Assembly (NCBI GenBank): GCA_026389695.1
Contig: JAPLHI010000051.1
Span: forward strand, 1-12,289
Length of the DNA stretch: 12,289 bases
Reading direction: 5' to 3'
DNA from: Chloroflexota bacterium
GTDB taxonomy: Bacteria; Chloroflexota; Dehalococcoidia; GIF9; UBA5629
Below, in pieces: positions 7,505 through 12,289 of this stretch; the stretch's first letter is position 1; the number at the start of each line of letters is the position of its first letter. The translations under genes and the position numbers were made by a program. The notes beneath the pieces are model-generated. The model had not been told where the DNA came from. It worked only from the letters and a program-made list of their open reading frames with translations, and made no database searches.

Positions 7505-8686
7505 TTATTTAAGCTGGTCACGTGTATAGTCGAGCACGCGGCGGGCTACGACCAGTGTGTTGATCTGGCCGGTGCCTTCAAAGATATCGTTGATCTTGGC
7601 GTCCCGCATGAATTTTTCAAATAATAACTTGCGTGAGTAGCCCAGCGGACCCATCAGTTCTACCGCTCTCTGGGTGATCAGTGTGGCGACGCGGCCGGCT
7701 TTGGCCTTGGCCATGGAAGCTTCAAGGGCATTGGGTGTGCCGCCCTGCAGTTGCCACATGGCGCGCAGTACCAGCAGGTGGGCTGCCCGCCAGTTAGCCT
7801 CCATCTCCATGAAATCGCGCTCGATGGCGGTCTGCTTGCTGCGGGGAACATCATAGCGTATCTTGATGCCCTGCTTGTCAAGCTCGTCCTTGAGCATGTC
7901 CAGTGCAGCCCTGGTCACGCCCAGCGCCTGCGCCGCCACCAGCGGGCGGGTGATGTCGAATGTGGCCATGGCGCCCTTGAAACCTTCTGTCTTGGTCTTA
8001 ACCTCGGCTTTACCCAGAATATTGTTAAAGGGTATGCGGCAGTTCTCAAAAGTGACCGTTACGGTATCACTGGCTTTAATGCCCAGTTTCTTTTCCAGCT
8101 TCTCAACTTTCATGCCCGGTGTACCCGCCTCCACCACAAAGGACTTCATTCCAGCGCGGCCGGCAGATTTATCCACGGTAGCCCAGACTACTATGATGCC
8201 TTCGGAGAGGTCCAGTGCCCTGTGTCCCATGGTCACGAAAATCTTTTCACCGTTAAGTACCCAGTAATCGCCATCACGGGCTGCAGTCGCCTGTATGGCA
8301 GATGTATCAGATCCCGCGCCCGGCTCCGTCATGGCCATGGCGCCCCACGTGGGTTTGCCCTCATTGAAACGTGCCAGGAAACGGCCCCACTGCTCCTGGG
8401 TGCCGGCGGCAAATACGGCGGCTCCACCCAGACCGGGACCCGGGCTGGCAAGGTACAGGCCGGCATCACCCCAGCAGAGTTCTTCTACCATGAGGGCGCC
8501 GGCAACTCCCATTCCTGTTAAGAAACCTTTACTGCGTAAGTTCCACATAGTGTCTATGAGTTCCTGCGGTTCTTCATGCTCGTGCTCATCATAATAACGG
8601 CTGATGGGGCGGAAAAGCGTCTGAGCTATATTATGCGCTTCTTCAACTTTAGCTTTGTCTTCAGGTGCAAGTTCAAAATCAATCAT
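7505..8686 (-). CDS. acyl-CoA dehydrogenase, subunit with catalytic Glu
   Basis: A 393-residue flavoprotein of the acyl-CoA dehydrogenase family, which oxidises acyl-CoA to the trans-2-enoyl-CoA and passes electrons to ETF. It has the flavin-ring loop AMTEPGAGSDTS (118-129) and a C-terminal IFEGTGQI in which Glu370 aligns with the catalytic base of medium-chain dehydrogenase. It lacks the YxxERxxFG motif, replaced by IRYDVPRSKQ around 276-285, and has ELMGPLGY where QxxGGxGY is usual, so contacts to the FAD diphosphate that normally come from the partner subunit are missing. AAAGGAGG at 8703-8696 supports the ATG and overlaps the stop of the upstream dehydrogenase gene, only 15 bases away. 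The pair therefore forms one operon and probably one enzyme. Confidence 0.93.
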   Translation of the reverse strand: MIDFELAPEDKAKVEEAHNIAQTLFRPISRYYDEHEHEEPQELIDTMWNLRSKGFLTGMGVAGALMVEELCWGDAGLYLASPGPGLGGAAVFAAGTQEQWGRFLARFNEGKPTWGAMAMTEPGAGSDTSAIQATAARDGDYWVLNGEKIFVTMGHRALDLSEGIIVVWATVDKSAGRAGMKSFVVEAGTPGMKVEKLEKKLGIKASDTVTVTFENCRIPFNNILGKAEVKTKTEGFKGAMATFDITRPLVAAQALGVTRAALDMLKDELDKQGIKIRYDVPRSKQTAIERDFMEMEANWRAAHLLVLRAMWQLQGGTPNALEASMAKAKAGRVATLITQRAVELMGPLGYSRKLLFEKFMRDAKINDIFEGTGQINTLVVARRVLDYTRDQLK

Positions 8687-8701
8687 CTCTGCAGTCCTCC
8701 T

Positions 8702-9793
8702 TTATACTATGGCCATGCCCGTGAAAGTGGTAAAGCCGCGCCCATTCCTGAACCAGAGCTCAACGGGATTGTCGCGCACGTAACCGTGGCCCCCCATCAC
8801 CTGGACACCGTAATCGGTGACCAGCATCACCATGTTGTCGGCATACATCTTGGCCAGGCAGGCTTCCCTGGTGGCGTCTTCCTTTTTGTCCAGCTTCCAG
8901 GCAGCCTCCCAGTTAAGCAGTCGCGCGGCATCCACTTCAATGGCCATGTCAGCCAGCATGAAGGCGATGGCCTGCCGGGCAGCTATGGGCTCCCCGAAGG
9001 CATAGCGCTCTTTGGCGTAGTCACGGGAAAACTCGAAAGACCCGCGCGCCACACCCACTGCCATGGCGGCCAGGGCCACGCGGGAAAGATTGGCCAACCT
9101 CCTGTAATCGCAGCCACCATTGCCGCCGAGGCGGTTTTCAGCAGGGATCTTGCAGTTTTTTAAGGCTAACTCATAGGTGGCCAGCGCCTTGATGCCCATG
9201 TTCTTCTCACGCTCACCTATTTCCAGGCCTTTTGCGTCTTTATCGATAATGAAACACTGGTTGGAGTTACCCTCCCTGGCGTAGACCAGCATAAAGGCTG
9301 CATCAGAGGCCAGCGGCACATAGCATTTCTCGCCGCTAAGCACATATCCCCCGCTTTTCTTGGCTGTAGTACCAAATTCTGTGGGATCGAAATTGTAGCG
9401 CGGCTCGATGAATGCTGCTGTAGCCGGGGTAAATTTAGCGCCGCAGAGCGGAGGCAGGTATTTCTTTTTCTGTTCTGCGGTGCCCATTTCCACGATGGGC
9501 AGGATGGCAAGCGATGGCGCCAGGATGTGCATGGCCATGGAGAGATCGCCCCAGGCCAGCTCCTCGGCCAGAAGCGTACCGGTAAGCGCCGAGTGATCCC
9601 AGCCGGCGCCACCATGTTCCTCGGGTATGCAACTGACGGCCAGGCCGAGCTCCCAGGCCGCATTGATGATATCCGCGGATATCTCACCGGCCTCGTCGCA
9701 CTCCCTGAATTTTTTGCGCATGACATCGGTGGCGAACTGTTTGACCGTATTAACGATCATCTTCTGTTCTTCAGAAGGGCTGAACGATATCAT
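8702..9793 (-). CDS. acyl-CoA dehydrogenase-like subunit lacking the catalytic Glu
   Basis: A 363-residue acyl-CoA dehydrogenase homologue. It keeps YAKERYAFGEPI (259-270; Arg263 and Phe266 are the FAD-diphosphate contacts in the family) and QVMGGHGYVRDNPVE (331-345). It has lost the TEPGAGSD flavin loop, reading FIEPRYNFDPTEFGT (128-142), and ends in FTTFTGMAIV, with Thr where the catalytic Glu normally precedes Gly and without the last helix. On its own it is unlikely to be an active dehydrogenase. The features kept are those missing from the downstream subunit. AAGGAGG five bases before the ATG at 9793 fixes this start; an in-frame TTG/ATG further up (to 9850) would add residues with no homology and would overlap the promoter. 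First gene of the two-gene operon. Confidence 0.9.
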   Translation of the reverse strand: MISFSPSEEQKMIVNTVKQFATDVMRKKFRECDEAGEISADIINAAWELGLAVSCIPEEHGGAGWDHSALTGTLLAEELAWGDLSMAMHILAPSLAILPIVEMGTAEQKKKYLPPLCGAKFTPATAAFIEPRYNFDPTEFGTTAKKSGGYVLSGEKCYVPLASDAAFMLVYAREGNSNQCFIIDKDAKGLEIGEREKNMGIKALATYELALKNCKIPAENRLGGNGGCDYRRLANLSRVALAAMAVGVARGSFEFSRDYAKERYAFGEPIAARQAIAFMLADMAIEVDAARLLNWEAAWKLDKKEDATREACLAKMYADNMVMLVTDYGVQVMGGHGYVRDNPVELWFRNGRGFTTFTGMAIV

Positions 9794-9840
9794 AGGAACC
9801 TCCTTAAATATGCGGATAAATGAGGGGAAAGCCAATGGAT

Positions 9841-9869
9841 AATGTATCATCAGTTGACTTCCCCGTCAA
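9841..9869 (-). promoter_or_regulatory. promoter and operator-like palindrome of the dehydrogenase operon
   Basis: On the minus strand TTGACG (9869-9864) and TACATT (9846-9841) are 17 bases apart, matching consensus at five and four positions, and predict a leader of about 40 bases. The perfect inverted repeat GTTGAC-N6-GTCAAC at 9853-9870 covers the -35 element and the first part of the spacer, where a bound repressor would block RNA polymerase. No regulator gene lies in this window. Confidence 0.5.
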
Positions 9870-9893
9870 CACAACATTAACCTCTATGGGCTG

Positions 9894-9907
9894 CACATAA
9901 CCATGTG
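9894..9907. promoter_or_regulatory. second small palindrome in the divergent spacer
   Basis: CACAT (9894-9898) and ATGTG (9903-9907) flank AACC. It lies about 50 bases upstream of the hydrolase start codon at 9955, within the likely promoter region of that gene; no convincing -35/-10 pair was found for it. Short enough to occur by chance. Confidence 0.25.
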
Positions 9908-9954
9908 TGGTAATATTGGCTACAGCAAAACTACACCTAAAGGAGGAAACGGCT

Positions 9955-10824
9955 TTGTTAAAGGACGGTTATGCTGAAGTAAACGGCCTCAGGCTGCACT
10001 ATGTTATTGATGGTGAAGGAAAACCAATTATATTCCAGCATGGGTTCGGACAGGGCTGGTACCAGTGGAAAAACCAGCTTGCCGAATTTGCCAAAGACCA
10101 CCACGTAGTAGCGGTAGACATGCCCGGTTTCAATGAATCAGACAAACCTGTTGAAGTCGATAAATATAAGATGCGCAACCTGACAGCCTGTATCACCGGG
10201 CTGGCAGACCACCTGGGCTACAGAAAATTCACGTTGGTAGCCCACAATCTCAATGGTTTCGGCTGGATTTATGCTGCCATGTATCCGGATCGTCTGGAAA
10301 AGCTGGTCATCATTAATGCTCCTCATCCCAACCTTATGGACAGGGAGTGGAGGGAGAATCCGGATCAAAGCAAGGCCAGCCGGTATGTGCCCCGCATTCA
10401 AAGCCCGGAAGGGGAAAAATTCCTCTCCGACAATGACTACGCTGTGATAAAAAATTTTATGGGGCTCGGTAAGTTGCTGGCCGGAGGTCATCTATCCCCG
10501 GCCGAATATAAAATGTATATGGATAACATAGCCAAACCGGGAGTGTTAACAGGCTGGTGCAATTATTACAGGGCCACTCCCACTTATGGGCTGAGTGAGA
10601 AGGCCGCTACCGTACAGCCGTTGCGTCCTCTGATGGTCAATATGCCGACACTGGTTATCTGGGGGATGAAAGATCATGCGCTATTGCCCGGCCTGCTTAA
10701 CGGACTTGAGCAATATGTGCCCGACATGCGGATAAAACGAGTGCCCAACGGTACCCACCAGGTGATACATGAAGAACCGGCGCTGGTAAATGGATATATC
10801 AGGGAATTCCTCGGCAGTAAGTAG
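9955..10824 (+). CDS. epoxide-hydrolase-like alpha/beta hydrolase with Asn at the nucleophile site
   Basis: A 289-residue cytoplasmic alpha/beta hydrolase. The oxyanion motif QHGFGQGWYQW (28-38), the cap-domain NYYRATP (203-209, the sort of Tyr that opens epoxide rings), the acid Asp240 in IWGMKDH and the base His268 in GTHQVIHEEP all fit the epoxide hydrolase / haloalkane dehalogenase branch. The nucleophile elbow, normally GHDWGG, reads AHNLNG (96-101), so the nucleophilic Asp is Asn98; codon AAT differs from GAT by one base. The enzyme may be inactive, may rely on deamidation, or may do other chemistry. The start is a TTG at 9955 with AAAGGAGG (9939-9946) eight bases upstream; an in-frame GTG at 9907 has no ribosome site and would swallow the real one. 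It is transcribed divergently from the dehydrogenase operon. Confidence 0.88.
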   Translation: MLKDGYAEVNGLRLHYVIDGEGKPIIFQHGFGQGWYQWKNQLAEFAKDHHVVAVDMPGFNESDKPVEVDKYKMRNLTACITGLADHLGYRKFTLVAHNLNGFGWIYAAMYPDRLEKLVIINAPHPNLMDREWRENPDQSKASRYVPRIQSPEGEKFLSDNDYAVIKNFMGLGKLLAGGHLSPAEYKMYMDNIAKPGVLTGWCNYYRATPTYGLSEKAATVQPLRPLMVNMPTLVIWGMKDHALLPGLLNGLEQYVPDMRIKRVPNGTHQVIHEEPALVNGYIREFLGSK

Positions 10825-10858
10825 GCAGGATCACGTTATATGAGTTGCCTTTCCGGCG

Positions 10859-12211
10859 TTAATCTGCCGGAGGGAAAATCTCGTTCAGCGCTTCCGGGGC
10901 ATATTTTTTAACCATATCGGGGGTCAGCCCGTTTTCTTTGATAATTTCGGAGTAGAAAGAGGCTGAAGGGCGCGGCTTTCTCTCCTGAGTGACAGGGTCC
11001 ATGGCCACCAACCCGAACTTCATAGAATACCCCAGCGCCCATTCGAAGTTATCCACCAGTGTCCAGTGATGGTAACCGATGATTTCGAAGCCCCGCTGTA
11101 TCAGATCATACATTGTCTTTACGGCGGTGGCTATGACCCAGGGGCGAAGTTTATCCTCCCTGTCGGGCACGCCGTTTTCCAGAACAAAGAAAGGTTTTTT
11201 ATATCTGGACAACTTTTCTACCACTATTTTAATGCCCTGAGGGTAAATCTCCCCGAACATGGCATTTCCATCTGGATCGAGGTCACCGGTGCGGCCGCTT
11301 TTGGGAAAAATGCGGCGTATGAAGGCCATCTTGGGATTGAACGGATCGAAGGCCACGTCAACGCCACCGTAAATGTTTACACCGATAAAATCCCAGGTAT
11401 CCTTTACTTGCTCAAGATTACCGAGAAGTGCACTATACGGCTTGACTTTTTTACCGGTGATCATGTTTATGAAAACGTTATTGAATGTATCGCTTGCTAC
11501 GCGGGCAGCCAGCATGTCGAACGGATGTTTATAAAGTTCGGTGAACATAATGAAATGGTTGGTGAAGCTGACACGGGCATCGTGCTGTAAATTATGAATT
11601 ATGTGATATGCTGCCGCATGGCAGCGGGCCATATTTCCCAGTACCCTGAAATACTTGATGAGGTTGTCATGCTTGGCAGGCGGATGGTCGCCATCGAGGT
11701 AGCCCTCGACACCGTAAATATTGGGCTCATTAAAGGTTAACCAGTCGCTGCAGAGGTCGCTCAGCTCGTATACGGTGAACTTAACAAAACGTGCGAAATC
11801 CTCCTCACACTGAGCGGAAAGGAATGCCCCCTTTTTTTCAAACCATACGGGATGGGCAAAATGGTGCAGGCAGATTATGGGCTTGATACCGCGGGATATC
11901 AGCCCTAACAGCATCTGCCGGTAGCGTTCAATAGCTGTGGGGTCGAATATTCCCTCCTCCGGCTCTATCCTGGCCCAGCTCACTGAAAGCCGCAGAGAAT
12001 TGAGTCCCATAGACTTGGCGATATCGAAGTCGCCTTCTGTGTCTTCCCACCAGTTACATGCCTTGCCGCTGCGTTCCCCGGTCTTTATGCCGCCGGCCTT
12101 CTCAAACTCGTACCACTGAGTATTGTAGCTGTCGCCCTCCACCTGGTAAGCGGAAGTGCCTACACCCCAGAGGAACCCTTCAGGAAAACGGAGAGCTTCA
12201 TCTTGATTCAT
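10859..12211 (-). CDS. glycoside hydrolase family 1 beta-glycosidase
   Basis: A 450-residue (beta/alpha)8-barrel enzyme of GH1 length, cleaving beta-linked glycosides with retention of configuration; no signal peptide is seen, so it is likely cytoplasmic. The N terminus FPEGFLWGVGTSAYQVEG (9-26) contains the sugar-binding Gln23. The acid/base Glu162 lies in TFNEPN and the nucleophile Glu345 in VLENGVPD, a variant of the usual ITENG. The C-terminal block HHWTLVDNFEWALGY (381-395) supplies the glycone-binding Glu390 and Trp. The usual HWDLP is HFAHP (117-121), so sugar preference may be shifted. ATG 12211 matches the family's N terminus; ATG 12217, ATG 12250 and TTG 12265 are also in frame, and none has a strong ribosome site. 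It converges on the hydrolase gene with 34 bases between them. Confidence 0.94.
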   Translation of the reverse strand: MNQDEALRFPEGFLWGVGTSAYQVEGDSYNTQWYEFEKAGGIKTGERSGKACNWWEDTEGDFDIAKSMGLNSLRLSVSWARIEPEEGIFDPTAIERYRQMLLGLISRGIKPIICLHHFAHPVWFEKKGAFLSAQCEEDFARFVKFTVYELSDLCSDWLTFNEPNIYGVEGYLDGDHPPAKHDNLIKYFRVLGNMARCHAAAYHIIHNLQHDARVSFTNHFIMFTELYKHPFDMLAARVASDTFNNVFINMITGKKVKPYSALLGNLEQVKDTWDFIGVNIYGGVDVAFDPFNPKMAFIRRIFPKSGRTGDLDPDGNAMFGEIYPQGIKIVVEKLSRYKKPFFVLENGVPDREDKLRPWVIATAVKTMYDLIQRGFEIIGYHHWTLVDNFEWALGYSMKFGLVAMDPVTQERKPRPSASFYSEIIKENGLTPDMVKKYAPEALNEIFPPAD

Positions 12212-12289
12212 GACCATTCTTCGTGCAAATACATAATAGCAGGAGCCCATACTGCTCCCGCACAAGCATATTATAAAGTAATTGACGGC

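Noticed and set aside
7493..7507. Near-perfect palindrome (ATAAACGGTTTAT) between the converging MBL and dehydrogenase genes
   Set aside because: One-base loop cannot fold as a hairpin, and there is no T tract; not called as a terminator.
7751..9163. Plus-strand open frames opposite the dehydrogenase genes
   Set aside because: Antisense shadows of two well-supported acyl-CoA dehydrogenases, without recognisable domains.
10852..10871. TCCGGC-N8-GCCGGA hairpin over the stop codon of the GH1 gene
   Set aside because: Could slow polymerase from either side but has no T tract on either strand, so it was not called a terminator.
11066..11590. 174-codon plus-strand frame opposite the GH1 gene
   Set aside because: Antisense to a complete GH1 enzyme; no ribosome site or known domain.
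12241..12258. GGAGC-N7-GCTCC inverted repeat upstream of the GH1 start
   Set aside because: Short stem close to the window edge; could be chance or part of the coding region if an upstream start is used.

Overview
The window reads as accessory-leaning chromosome from a bacterium of moderate GC with strong AAGGAGG ribosome sites. Paired acyl-CoA dehydrogenases, an AMP-forming acyl-CoA ligase and short palindromic intergenic repeats would fit an anaerobic, fatty-acid-using lineage such as Chloroflexota (Dehalococcoidia-like). That assignment is inference only: no rRNA, tRNA or unambiguous marker is present beyond a partial mutL.

Layout, left to right. (1) 1-1089, minus: N-terminal 363 codons of mutL, cut by the window edge. 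(2) 1342-3306, plus: an acetyl/propionyl-CoA synthetase-like AMP-forming ligase with its own promoter and an unusual P-loop. (3) 3307-3601: no gene, but GC-rich hairpins, one a good terminator, and short palindromic repeats; a related repeat lies at 1161-1185. (4) 3602-5189, minus: an AT-rich two-gene type II restriction-modification cassette, methyltransferase first and overlapping the endonuclease, driven by a promoter so close to the start codon that the mRNA may be leaderless. (5) 5255-5608, minus: a DUF1622-type small membrane protein. (6) 5751-7492, plus: a three-gene operon of a PPC/DUF296 protein, a DnaJ C-terminal-like domain fused to thioredoxin, and a metallo-beta-lactamase-fold hydrolase. 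(7) 7505-9793, minus: two adjacent acyl-CoA dehydrogenase genes whose conserved motifs are complementary, suggesting an obligate heteromer. (8) 9955-10824, plus: an epoxide-hydrolase-like alpha/beta hydrolase with Asn in place of the nucleophile. (9) 10859-12211, minus: a GH1 beta-glycosidase.

How they may work together. The acyl-CoA ligase, the dehydrogenase pair and the divergent hydrolase could take part in activation and beta-oxidation of an organic acid, possibly a bulky one, because heteromeric acyl-CoA dehydrogenases are known from steroid side-chain degradation. The PPC / DnaJ_C-thioredoxin / MBL operon looks like a redox or protein-quality module of unknown purpose. The restriction-modification pair is probably a horizontally acquired defence cassette. 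The points most worth following are the DnaJ_C-thioredoxin fusion, the complementary dehydrogenase pair and the Asn-nucleophile hydrolase.
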